Made by a program: the position numbers and the translations under genes. DNA of 9,417 bases from an uncultured Oxalobacteraceae bacterium (lineage in GTDB: Bacteria > Pseudomonadota > Gammaproteobacteria > Burkholderiales > Burkholderiaceae): contig CAMLIL010000146.1 of assembly GCA_946480015.1 (NCBI GenBank), positions 1-9,417 of the forward strand, written 5' to 3'. The notes under the pieces were generated by a model, which saw only the letters and a list, made by a program, of their open reading frames with translations, ran no database searches and had not been told where the DNA came from. Positions 1 through 6,153 of the stretch are shown one piece after another (position 1 is the stretch's first letter; each line of letters starts with the position of its first letter).

Positions 1-227
1 ACATCTTCCCGGTCGGCGCGGAAGACGCGGCGCGCTGCGAGCCGGTGTACGAAGAAATGCCGGGCTGGAAGGAAAGCACGGTCGGCGCCAAGTCGCTGGC
101 CGATCTGCCGGCCGCCGCGCGCGCCTACATCAAGCGGATTGAAGAACTGGTCGGCGTGCCGGTCGATATGGTGTCCACCGGTCCCGACCGCGAAGAGACC
201 ATCGTCCTGCGCCACCCGTTCGAGTAA
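1..227 (+). CDS. purA: Adenylosuccinate synthetase, C-terminal part (5' end outside window)
   Basis: The reading frame is open from the left edge (first full codon at position 3) to TAA at 225-227, giving about 74 residues. These match the highly conserved end of adenylosuccinate synthetase: a YEEMPGW segment, then STVGAKSL, then [16 protein letters not shown], and the terminal [20 protein letters not shown] tail. The enzyme is cytoplasmic and joins IMP and aspartate using GTP to form adenylosuccinate, the first committed step from IMP to AMP. The catalytic N-terminal GTP-binding part lies outside the window. The phosphoribosyltransferase gene starts only 15 bp after the stop, so the two are probably co-transcribed as a purine-related unit. 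The identification rests on a distinctive tail and is secure; the protein's full length cannot be judged here. Confidence 0.97.
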   Translation, partial: IFPVGAEDAARCEPVYEEMPGWKESTVGAKSLADLPAAARAYIKRIEELVGVPVDMVSTGPDREETIVLRHPFE

Positions 228-242
228 GGCCAGGCAGTCTCC

Positions 243-785
243 ATGGCCACGCCACCATCAACCGACAAAGATCTGTGGGTTTCCTGGGACGAGTATCACC
301 GCTTGATCGAGCGGCTTGCACTCAAGGTGTATGAATCGGGCTGGAAGTTCGACCAGGTGCTGTGCCTGGCGCGCGGCGGCGTGCGTCCCGGCGACGTTTT
401 CTCGCGCATCTTCGACGTGCCGCTGGCGATCCTGTCGACCAGCTCGTACCGCGAAGAAGCCGGCACCGTGCGCGGCGATCTGGACATCGCCAAGTACATG
501 ACGATGACCAAGGGCCCGCTGGCCGGCAAGATCCTGCTGGTCGACGACCTGGCCGATTCCGGCGTCACGCTCGACAAGGTCAACAAGCACCTGAAGGAAA
601 ACTTCCCCGGTGTGACGGAAGTGAAATCGGCCGTCATCTGGCTCAAGGGCTGTTCGTCCATCCGTCCGGATTACTTCCTCGACGAGCTGCCGCACAATCC
701 ATGGATTCATCAGCCGTTCGAAGACTACGACGGCCTGCGCCCGCACCAGCTGGCGGCGTGGCTCAAGCGTTACGAGCCGAAGTAA
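243..785 (+). CDS. Purine-type phosphoribosyltransferase (xanthine/hypoxanthine PRTase-like)
   Basis: This is a 180-residue protein of the type I phosphoribosyltransferase fold. The PRPP-binding loop is clear at residues 97-110 (ILLVDDLADSGVTL), with the paired acidic residues D101-D102 that hold the ribose hydroxyls. The ARGGVRPG segment at residues 43-50 is the pyrophosphate-binding loop seen in this fold. Family members salvage a free purine base with PRPP to form the nucleotide. The short, cytoplasmic, gpt-like architecture and the position right after purA support purine salvage, but the exact base (xanthine, guanine or hypoxanthine) cannot be read from the sequence. The ATG at 243 lies 15 bp after the purA stop and follows an AGGCAG-like purine stretch. 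A strong terminator follows immediately, so this is probably the last gene of the purA unit. Some family members are annotated only as phosphoribosyltransferase domain proteins. Confidence 0.9.
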   Translation: MATPPSTDKDLWVSWDEYHRLIERLALKVYESGWKFDQVLCLARGGVRPGDVFSRIFDVPLAILSTSSYREEAGTVRGDLDIAKYMTMTKGPLAGKILLVDDLADSGVTLDKVNKHLKENFPGVTEVKSAVIWLKGCSSIRPDYFLDELPHNPWIHQPFEDYDGLRPHQLAAWLKRYEPK

Positions 786-802
786 GGGGCGCATGAATGA
801 AG

Positions 803-839
803 AAACGGCGGAGTGATCGTGAGATCTTCCGCCGTTTTT
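803..839 (+). terminator. Intrinsic terminator after the purA–phosphoribosyltransferase unit
   Basis: A perfect 10-bp stem pairs AAACGGCGGA (803-812) with TCCGCCGTTT (828-837), and the T run continues to 839. Inside it, GATC at 815-818 can pair with GATC at 823-826 around a GTGA tetraloop of the stable GNRA class, after a small asymmetric internal loop. It sits 17 bp past the phosphoribosyltransferase stop, where a rho-independent terminator is expected. The A run at 803-805 also gives a short U tract in the reverse direction, but no gene ends there from the right with good support. Confidence 0.9.
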
Positions 840-854
840 GTGTATTGCGTGCTA

Positions 855-1013
855 CTAGCCGCCGCAGGTATTCACCCAGTGGGTGACGAAGGCGTCGTGC
901 GCTGTTTCCCCGATCGTGACAAGGGTTTTGCACTCCCTGCCTTTCCGGTAGTGAAACAGGCGGCTGGTTTGGCCGCCGGAGCCGATTTTGGGCGGCGCGC
1001 CCGGGCATGCCGC
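855..1013 (-). pseudogene. Possible 3' gene remnant without start codon (52 codons)
   Basis: On the minus strand a frame is open from just after a TGA (1014-1016) down to TAG at 855-857. It has no ATG, GTG or TTG in a usable position. Third positions are mostly G or C, and the peptide looks protein-like rather than random. It has a KIGSGGQTS segment, then RLFHYRKGRECKTLVTIGE, and ends HWVNTCGG, with two cysteines that could pair. I do not recognise a family. The simplest reading is the surviving 3' end of a decayed gene, but a chance open frame in GC-rich DNA is a real alternative. It converges on the terminator at 803-839, which has A residues that would act as a weak U tract for this direction. 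Confidence 0.3.
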
Positions 1014-1189
1014 TCATCTTTGCGTTCGCTTATTTGGACGCGCAAACGCTGGCCATGCTCAAGCGCTACAATGAGCCGACCGAGAAAGCCGGGTATGATC
1101 CGGCCACGCTTGCTTATGTGCTGTCGGTGCTGGCCGGTGTGTCCAGTCGAGGCGACCGGCATCAGCCGCTTCGCGCTGACTGTGCTTGA
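1007..1189 (+). other. Small uncharacterised open frame (60 codons), possibly a gene fragment
   Basis: This frame runs from ATG 1007 to TGA 1187-1189, with GC-rich third positions and a plausible amphipathic composition (LDAQTLAMLKRYNEP, then GYDPATLAYVLSVLAGVSSR). No Shine–Dalgarno sequence precedes the ATG, which follows a run of G and C. The YDPATLAYVLSV-x-AGVSSR pattern loosely recalls the N-terminal region of some DDE transposases (DUF772-like), where a Y-x-P-x-x-L helix is followed by G-V-x-S-S-R. That resemblance is short and could be accidental. The stop overlaps a TTG that could extend the next gene, and the 7-bp overlap with the opposite-strand fragment marks a possible scar. It may be a real small gene, a mobile-element relic or noise. 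Confidence 0.25.
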
Positions 1190-1201
1190 AGCTTGTTGAA
1201 C

Positions 1202-1215
1202 GAGGACAGACGATG
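1202..1215 (+). promoter_or_regulatory. Ribosome binding site fixing the membrane-protein start at 1213
   Basis: GAGGA at 1202-1206 lies 6 nt before ATG 1213, a near-ideal spacing. The same frame could be extended nine codons upstream to TTG 1186, but that codon has no such site and would overlap the preceding small frame. ATG 1213 is therefore preferred. Confidence 0.75.
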
Positions 1216-2004
1216 TTTGCAGACGCAGTGACAGTACCGCTTCAGCCGCGCCGCGAATTCGCCGCCACCCACCCGGTCGACGGCGCGCTATTTCTCATCT
1301 ATATCGCGCTGATCTGGGTCGGCATGGTGCTCGGCTTCGGCGGAGAAATCGCGCGGCACATCAAGAACAACGACCCGCCATACCCGATGATCCTGCACGT
1401 GCACTCGGCCGTGTTCGTCACCTGGCTGGTGGCGTTCACCGCGCAGATCCTGTTCATCCGTACGGCAAGGCCGGCGCTGCACCGGCGCCTGGGTGTGGCG
1501 ATGATGTTCGGCATCGGCGTGCTGGCCATCGCCGGCCCCTTGACGGCCTACACGATACAAAACCTGAATGTCGGGACGCCACGCAGCGACCCGGCATTTT
1601 TCAGCGTCCAGCTGGGCGATGTGATCGGCTTCGTCGGCCTGAGCGTGGCGGCCATCGTTCTGCGCAAGCAGGCGGCGGCGCACAAACGCTTGATGCTGCT
1701 GGCGATCCTGCAATTGAGCACGGCCGGCTTCTCGCGCTGGCTGGGCAATGCGGTCGGCTCGGCCTACCCGTTCGGCTACTGGGGCCAAAGTTTCTGGGCG
1801 ACGTTCCTGATCCTGCACCTGACCAACGACGTTCTCGCGCTCGGCATCGGGGTGCACGATCTGCTGACCCGCGCTCGCCTGCACCCCGCCTACGTGGCCG
1901 GTCTGCTCTGGAGTTTCGGCTGGCAAGTCATTCACGTCAGCCTGTACCTCACGCCGGCCTGGCTGGCGGTGGCCAAGTGGCTGCTGGGGCAAGCACCGTC
2001 ATGA
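1213..2004 (+). CDS. Multi-pass inner-membrane protein of unknown function
   Basis: This 263-residue protein starts at ATG 1213, chosen for its GAGGA ribosome site. About seven hydrophobic segments are visible near residues 24-43, 62-83, 95-113, 135-151, 158-176, 193-214 and 226-248. Conserved-looking features include an HVH motif at 62-64 at the start of the second segment, HRRLG at 90-94 and HKRL at 157-160. The further histidines H202, H215 and H241 lie in or near membrane segments. The HVH/HRRLG layout recalls uncharacterised DUF2306/DUF420-like membrane proteins, some of which resemble cytochrome b561-type heme carriers, but I cannot assign a family with certainty. No enzymatic motif is evident. 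The stop overlaps the start of the phosphopantetheinyl transferase gene (ATGA), so the two are probably made from one message with coupled translation. The function is unknown. Confidence 0.85.
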   Translation: MFADAVTVPLQPRREFAATHPVDGALFLIYIALIWVGMVLGFGGEIARHIKNNDPPYPMILHVHSAVFVTWLVAFTAQILFIRTARPALHRRLGVAMMFGIGVLAIAGPLTAYTIQNLNVGTPRSDPAFFSVQLGDVIGFVGLSVAAIVLRKQAAAHKRLMLLAILQLSTAGFSRWLGNAVGSAYPFGYWGQSFWATFLILHLTNDVLALGIGVHDLLTRARLHPAYVAGLLWSFGWQVIHVSLYLTPAWLAVAKWLLGQAPS

Positions 2005-2747
2005 TGACGATCGATCGCGACGATGGTGCCGCTGACTTACACCCTGGCCGGCAACAGCTGGCGCTTCCCTTGTGGGATCTTGCCAGCGCCACCTGCTGGC
2101 TGATCGGATTCGATGTCCGGCATTTCGATCACGCCGCCTTTGCCACGCAAAACATCGACTGTCCACTGGCGATCGCCCGCAGCGTGCCCAAACGCCAGGC
2201 CGAATTCTTCCACGGGCGCCTGGCGGCGCGCCAGGCGCTGGCCGGTTTCGGCCTGGGCCACGTCCAGGTCGGCACGGGGCCGCAACGCGAACCGCTATGG
2301 CCGCCCGGGATCATCGGCAGCATCTCGCACAACGACCGCTGCGCCGCCGCGGTGGCGCTGCCGGCCAGCGGCCATGGCGGTATCGGCATCGATATCGAAA
2401 CTGTGGCCGACGCCGGCGCGAGCGCTGCGCTGGCCGGCACGGTCGTGAATGCGGCCGAACTGGCCTACCTGCGCAGCGTGCCCGCCCCGGCGACGTTGGA
2501 CCAATTGCTCACCATCGTGTTCGCGGCCAAGGAAAGCTTTTACAAGGCGGCGTTTCGCAGCGTCGGCAAATTCTTTGATTTCAGCGCGGTCGCCGTGCGG
2601 CGCCTCGACATGGCGCGCGGCGAACTCGAGTTCGAGCTCTGTGACACGTTGTGCGCGTCTTTACGGTCCGGCACTGCGCGCCAGGTCCGCTTCGCGATGC
2701 TCGATACCACCACCGTCTTCACCAGCTGCAGCTTGCAGCCGGACTGA
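2001..2747 (+). CDS. 4'-phosphopantetheinyl transferase, EntD/Sfp superfamily
   Basis: This enzyme moves the phosphopantetheine arm of CoA onto a conserved serine of acyl or peptidyl carrier proteins, turning them from apo to holo form in the cytoplasm. The 248-residue protein shows the expected motifs in order. RQAEFFHGRLAARQAL at about 65-80 is the N-terminal signature of the EntD subgroup, and PLWPPGIIGSISHND at about 98-112 is the CoA-binding region. GIGIDIE at 127-133 carries the Mg2+-binding D131 and E133, and FAAKESFYK at 174-182 holds the catalytic KE pair (K177, E178) and K182. All key residues are present, so it should be active. ATG 2001 overlaps the previous stop; an in-frame ATG at 2004 and a GTG at 1977 are alternatives. 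No polyketide, non-ribosomal peptide or carrier-protein gene is next to it in the window, so its partner is unknown. It converges on the diguanylate cyclase gene with a 38-bp gap. Confidence 0.92.
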   Translation: MMTIDRDDGAADLHPGRQQLALPLWDLASATCWLIGFDVRHFDHAAFATQNIDCPLAIARSVPKRQAEFFHGRLAARQALAGFGLGHVQVGTGPQREPLWPPGIIGSISHNDRCAAAVALPASGHGGIGIDIETVADAGASAALAGTVVNAAELAYLRSVPAPATLDQLLTIVFAAKESFYKAAFRSVGKFFDFSAVAVRRLDMARGELEFELCDTLCASLRSGTARQVRFAMLDTTTVFTSCSLQPD

Positions 2748-2785
2748 CGTTCCAGGCTGCAGACCGGATCCGTGGCGCGGCGAGA

Positions 2786-5700
2786 TCACGCCGCCGGGCT
2801 GCTCATGCGCCAGGAATTGCGGCCGGACGCCTTGGCCTGGTACAGCGCCAGGTCGGCCGCCTTGTACAGCGCGTCGAGATTGCCCGGACTGGTGTAGTTG
2901 GCGCCGCCGATGCTGGCGCTGACGCGCATTTCGGTCGCGCCGTACCGGATCGGGTGCGCCATGCTGTCGACGATGCGCTGGCAGATCTGGCCGCTGACCT
3001 CTTCGTCGCTGCCGGGCGCCAGCAGCACCGCGAATTCGTCGCCGCCCAGGCGCACCACGCGGTCGGACTCGCGCACCGCCTGGCGCAGCCGCTCGGCCGC
3101 TTCAACCAGCAGGGCGTCGCCGGCGTCGTGGCCGAGGGTGTCGTTGACGCACTTGAAGTGATCCAGGTCGATCAGCAGCAGCGTGAACGGCACGCCATCG
3201 CGTTGCACCTGGGCGGCCATGCGCCGCATTTCGTCGTTGAACAGCCTGCGGTTGGGCAGGCCGGTGAGCGGATCGGCGTAGGCCATGGTTTCGAGGCGCG
3301 CCTGGGTGGCGCGCAGCTCGGCGGTGCGCTCGGCCACCGTGGCTTCCAGTTCGCGCTGGCGCCGCCGCAGCAGCGAGGTGCGCGCCTGCATCGAACCGGC
3401 GATCAGGGCCGCCATGGCCAGCGCCGCCAGCGCGCGCACCCAGTGCTGCTGGTGCCACGCGGGCAGGGCGCGCACCGGCACGTCGAGCCATGCGGGCGCG
3501 CCGCCATCGGGTTCGCTGCTGCGCAGCTGCAGCGTGTAGTCGCCGGGTGGCAGGTTGTTGTAGCTGACCCGCCGCAGTGCGTTGTCGGTGTCGATCCAGT
3601 CGCGGTCGAAGCCGGCCAGGCGGTAGGTGTAGCGCCTGCTGCCGGGGGGCGCGAAGTCGAGCGCGGTGTATTCGAGCGAAAAGCCGCGTTCGCGCTCGCC
3701 CGGCCCGATCGTCAGGACGGCCGGCGCGGATGCGCGCAGGTTGAACGGGGCTTCGGGCAGGTTGCGCCCGCCCAGCACGATGCGCGCAACGGCAACCGGG
3801 GCGCTGTCGTGGCGCCGGTGCTGGCGCGCCGGGCGCACTACCGTGAAGCCGGTCAGGCCGCCGAACAGGATGTCGCCGTTGGCGGTCAGCGCGCCCGAGC
3901 CGGTCCAGTAAGTGGGGATGTGCACGCCGTCGGCCTCGCCCAGCTTGCGCACGGCCAGCGTGGCCGGATCGATGCGCGCCAGGCCGTTGTCGGTGCTCAG
4001 CCAGATGCTGCCGTCACGGTCGGGCACGAGCACGTTGACGCCGTTGTCGGGTAGTCCCTCGGCCACGCCGAGGCGGCGGAACCAGCGGCGCCCGGCCGCG
4101 TCGGTGCGTTCGAGCACGGCGACGCCGGAGGCAAAGGTGGAGATCCACAGCCGGCCCTGGCGGTCCAGCACCAGCGAGGAGACGTAGCCGGGCGTCATGC
4201 GGGTGCGGTCGCCCGCGTCGTTGGGCAGCAGTTCGACCGGGCCGCCGCCGGCCGGCAGGCGCGCCAGGTTGGCGCGGGTGCCGATCCATACCGCGCCATC
4301 GGCCAGCGGCAGGATCGCGGTCACGCGCGTATCGCCCAGCCGCGCGTCTTCGTGGCGCACCACCGTGGGGCCGCCGCCGCCGTCCAGCGACAGTCCCCAG
4401 ATGCCATCCAGGCCGCCCACCCACAGCACGCCGTCGCGGTAGGCGAGCGCCCACACCGAGGCGCTGGCGGCGCGCGTGGGCACGGCGACGCGCTGCACGT
4501 GGCGGCCGTCGCCATCGCTGCGGAACAGGCCTTGCTGGGTGCCGATGAAGACGCTGTTGCCGGGGCCGTTGATCATCGCCAGGACCCGGCCTTTGGGCAG
4601 CCCGCCATGGCTGGCGTCGGCCTGCGGCTCGATTGCGCCGACCAGGCCGCGCAGGGGATCGACGATGTTCACGGCGCCGCCGCTGACGCCCAGCCAGACC
4701 CGCCCGTCGGGCCGCACCAGCAAGTTGGGAACGCTTATTTTCGGGCCGCCGGGGCTGGTGGCGCGGACGGTCAGGAAGCCTTGCGGGCGCGGGTCGTGCA
4801 CACTCATGGCCTGCGACGTGGCGACGAACACCTGGCCGCCGCGTTCGCGGAACATGGCCACCACTTCGTCGTCGTACAGGCTGTCGGGGGCATCGGGCTG
4901 GTGGCGGATGCGGCGGGTCTGGCCGTGCGCCAGGTCGAGTTCCAGAATACCGCCGCCTTCGGTGCCGAACCAGAGGATGCCGGGCGACTTTTCGATTATC
5001 GAGAAGATCCGCTCGCCCTGCAGGGCCGGGGCGCCGTCGCGACCGGCCACCGGGTGCGGGCGCGCGGCGGCGTCGAGCGAGAACGCGCCGTTGGCGCGGG
5101 TGCCGACCCACATGCGCCCGGTGCTGTCCTGATACAGCGAATTAATGGCCGGTTCCTGCTCGCCCGGCGCGGCCAGCGGCACCGCCTCCAGCGGCGCCCG
5201 CTCGCTGGCGCGGCGGTACAGGCCGCGCCGGGTGCCGATCCACAGCACCCCGGCGCGGTCGCGCAGCAGCGTTTCGATGCCGCCTTGCGGCAGGGCGGCG
5301 GCGGCGATCTGCGGGGCGCCGCTGGTGGCCGCGTGCACACGGCCATCGGCGCCGACGCGTTCCAGGCCGCCGCCGGTGCCGACCCAGATGCCGCCACTGC
5401 CGTCGTCGGCCAGCGCCGACACGCGCGCGTGGCTCAATCCCTTGGGCCCGGCGCCGATCGTGACAAAGGCGTCGCGCGCAGGGTCGTAGCGCGCCAGCCC
5501 GCCGGCGCTGGTGCCGGCCCACAGATGGCCGTCGCGGTCGACCCGTATCGACAGGATGTACCCGTCGGGCAGGAAGCCGGGTTTGCTGGGGTCGCCGGCG
5601 TAGCGGCGCATGCGCAGGCCGTCCCAGCGCACCAGGCCGGTCTGGGTGGCCAGCCAGATAAATCCGGTGTGGTCCTGGGCGAAGGCGGTGCCGATGCCGA

Positions 5701-5863
5701 TCGTGGTATCGGTCTGGTGGCGGAATGCGGTGTGGGCCATGCCCGCCCAGGGTTCCCCCGCCGGCGCCGCCCGGCTTGCCGGCGCGTACAGCGCCAGCAC
5801 CATCAGCACGATGGCGGCAAGAATAGTGCAGACGTGACGAAAAGGGGGGAGGGTGACCAACAC
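2786..5863 (-). CDS. Periplasmic two-propeller sensor diguanylate cyclase (GGDEF)
   Basis: This 1025-residue protein is expected to sense a signal outside the cytoplasmic membrane and make cyclic di-GMP from two GTP inside. Residues 1-32 look like a signal peptide (hydrophobic core, cleavage near ASRA|AP). About 14 Reg_prop-type blades, each with a W/F-x-G-T-like core, span roughly residues 60-676, which fits two seven-bladed propellers. A Y_Y_Y domain follows at about 725-795. A membrane segment lies near 809-826, a coiled-coil linker near 830-858, and the GGDEF domain runs from DPLTGLPNRR (about 864-873) to the end. The active site GGDEF is intact at 940-944, and the inhibitory-site RxxD (RESD, 931-934) sits exactly five residues before it. 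The cyclase is therefore probably active and product-inhibited. There is no EAL or histidine kinase domain. The start is GTG 5863, supported by a GAAGGA site 5 nt upstream. The ligand is unknown. Confidence 0.95.
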   Translation of the reverse strand: MLVTLPPFRHVCTILAAIVLMVLALYAPASRAAPAGEPWAGMAHTAFRHQTDTTIGIGTAFAQDHTGFIWLATQTGLVRWDGLRMRRYAGDPSKPGFLPDGYILSIRVDRDGHLWAGTSAGGLARYDPARDAFVTIGAGPKGLSHARVSALADDGSGGIWVGTGGGLERVGADGRVHAATSGAPQIAAAALPQGGIETLLRDRAGVLWIGTRRGLYRRASERAPLEAVPLAAPGEQEPAINSLYQDSTGRMWVGTRANGAFSLDAAARPHPVAGRDGAPALQGERIFSIIEKSPGILWFGTEGGGILELDLAHGQTRRIRHQPDAPDSLYDDEVVAMFRERGGQVFVATSQAMSVHDPRPQGFLTVRATSPGGPKISVPNLLVRPDGRVWLGVSGGAVNIVDPLRGLVGAIEPQADASHGGLPKGRVLAMINGPGNSVFIGTQQGLFRSDGDGRHVQRVAVPTRAASASVWALAYRDGVLWVGGLDGIWGLSLDGGGGPTVVRHEDARLGDTRVTAILPLADGAVWIGTRANLARLPAGGGPVELLPNDAGDRTRMTPGYVSSLVLDRQGRLWISTFASGVAVLERTDAAGRRWFRRLGVAEGLPDNGVNVLVPDRDGSIWLSTDNGLARIDPATLAVRKLGEADGVHIPTYWTGSGALTANGDILFGGLTGFTVVRPARQHRRHDSAPVAVARIVLGGRNLPEAPFNLRASAPAVLTIGPGERERGFSLEYTALDFAPPGSRRYTYRLAGFDRDWIDTDNALRRVSYNNLPPGDYTLQLRSSEPDGGAPAWLDVPVRALPAWHQQHWVRALAALAMAALIAGSMQARTSLLRRRQRELEATVAERTAELRATQARLETMAYADPLTGLPNRRLFNDEMRRMAAQVQRDGVPFTLLLIDLDHFKCVNDTLGHDAGDALLVEAAERLRQAVRESDRVVRLGGDEFAVLLAPGSDEEVSGQICQRIVDSMAHPIRYGATEMRVSASIGGANYTSPGNLDALYKAADLALYQAKASGRNSWRMSSPAA

Positions 5864-5865
5864 TT

Positions 5866-5874
5866 GTTTCCTTC
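5866..5874 (-). promoter_or_regulatory. Ribosome binding site for the GTG start of the diguanylate cyclase
   Basis: Read on the minus strand, GAAGGA precedes GTG 5863 by 5 nt (GAAGGAAACAAGTG). There is no upstream ATG in frame close by. A TTG is the very next codon, but its spacing is no better, so GTG is the likely start. Confidence 0.6.
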
Positions 5875-5884
5875 AAGAACTGCC

Positions 5885-5914
5885 ACTATACCGTAATGAC
5901 TTTGTTCTTCTGAA
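5885..5914 (-). promoter_or_regulatory. Putative sigma-70 promoter for the diguanylate cyclase gene
   Basis: On the minus strand, TTCAGA (plus coordinates 5909-5914, four of six consensus positions) is followed after 18 nt by TATAGT (5885-5890, five of six). Transcription would begin near 5878, leaving a leader of about 15 nt that holds just the ribosome site. A short palindrome overlaps the -35 element. This is a pattern match only. Confidence 0.45.
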
Positions 5915-5915
5915 C
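5904..5915. repeat. Short palindrome GTTC-TTCT-GAAC overlapping the putative -35
   Basis: The half-sites GTTC (5904-5907) and GAAC (5912-5915) form a perfect inverted repeat around four bases. It covers the proposed -35 element of the diguanylate cyclase promoter, where a repressor operator could sit. With only four bases per arm, chance occurrence is quite possible. Confidence 0.25.
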
Positions 5916-6101
5916 GATTCCGCACCAGAATTGGGCACAGGGGCGGGATGCGGGCGCGAATGTCGGGGATTTGCCACAACGCAGCATTACTCGCCAAAAA
6001 GCATTGTTTGTTTGATCATTGTCAAGTGCGGTGTCGACTTCGACTACCACCACTCCCCCGTGGATGGATTGATTTTCATTCAAGGTTTATATATTTTTAC
6101 T

Positions 6102-6119
6102 TATAAAAATTGCTAGAAT
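6102..6119 (+). promoter_or_regulatory. Putative promoter elements for the CsgG-like gene
   Basis: An extended -10 element, TGCTAGAAT (6111-6119: TG, one base, then TAGAAT with five of six consensus positions), would start transcription near 6126, about 28 nt before ATG 6154. No good -35 lies at the usual distance, which is tolerated for extended -10 promoters. A competing choice is TATAAA (6102-6107) with TTCAAG (6079-6084), 17 nt apart. Both lie in AT-rich DNA where such matches arise easily. Confidence 0.4.
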
Positions 6120-6153
6120 ATGTTTTCACTCACTATTTCTACTACCGATTTTT

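Larger units (their letters stand above)
841..1212. other. Sparse 370-bp gap between purine unit and membrane-protein gene
   Basis: Apart from the two fragments described at 855-1013 and 1007-1189, I find no complete gene, tRNA-like fold, clear terminal inverted repeats or direct repeats here. A promoter for the downstream membrane-protein gene must lie in or near this region, because a terminator stands upstream. No hexamer pair good enough to report was found. Base composition stays close to that of the neighbouring genes. Confidence 0.5.
5864..6153. promoter_or_regulatory. AT-rich divergent intergenic region between GGDEF and CsgG-like genes
   Basis: This 290-bp gap separates two genes transcribed away from each other, so it must carry the promoters of both or be read through from outside. 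The right half (about 6065-6150) is strikingly AT-rich compared with the rest of the window, with runs such as TTTATATATTTTTAC. Curved, AT-rich DNA of this kind is often bound by H-NS-like silencers (MvaT/Bv3F in related bacteria), but no specific site can be claimed. Apart from the individually listed promoter candidates and the short palindrome, I see no gene or stable long hairpin here. Confidence 0.7.

Noticed and set aside
813..1199. 128-codon plus-strand open frame starting inside the terminator
   Set aside because: The start lies within the terminator hairpin, there is no ribosome site, and the product is rich in Arg, Cys and Ala as expected for an out-of-frame read.
2725..2739. Hairpin GCTGCA-GCT-TGCAGC near the end of the phosphopantetheinyl transferase gene
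   Set aside because: It lies inside the coding sequence, has only a 6-bp stem and no T run, so it is not supported as a terminator.
2651..4054. Long plus-strand open frame opposite the diguanylate cyclase
   Set aside because: It is an antisense shadow typical of GC-rich DNA: rich in Arg, Ala, Gly, Val and His with no domain, while the minus strand carries clear propeller and GGDEF motifs.
4352..5896. 514-codon plus-strand open frame opposite the propeller region
   Set aside because: Antisense shadow created by the repeated blade codons on the minus strand; low-complexity composition and no recognisable domain.
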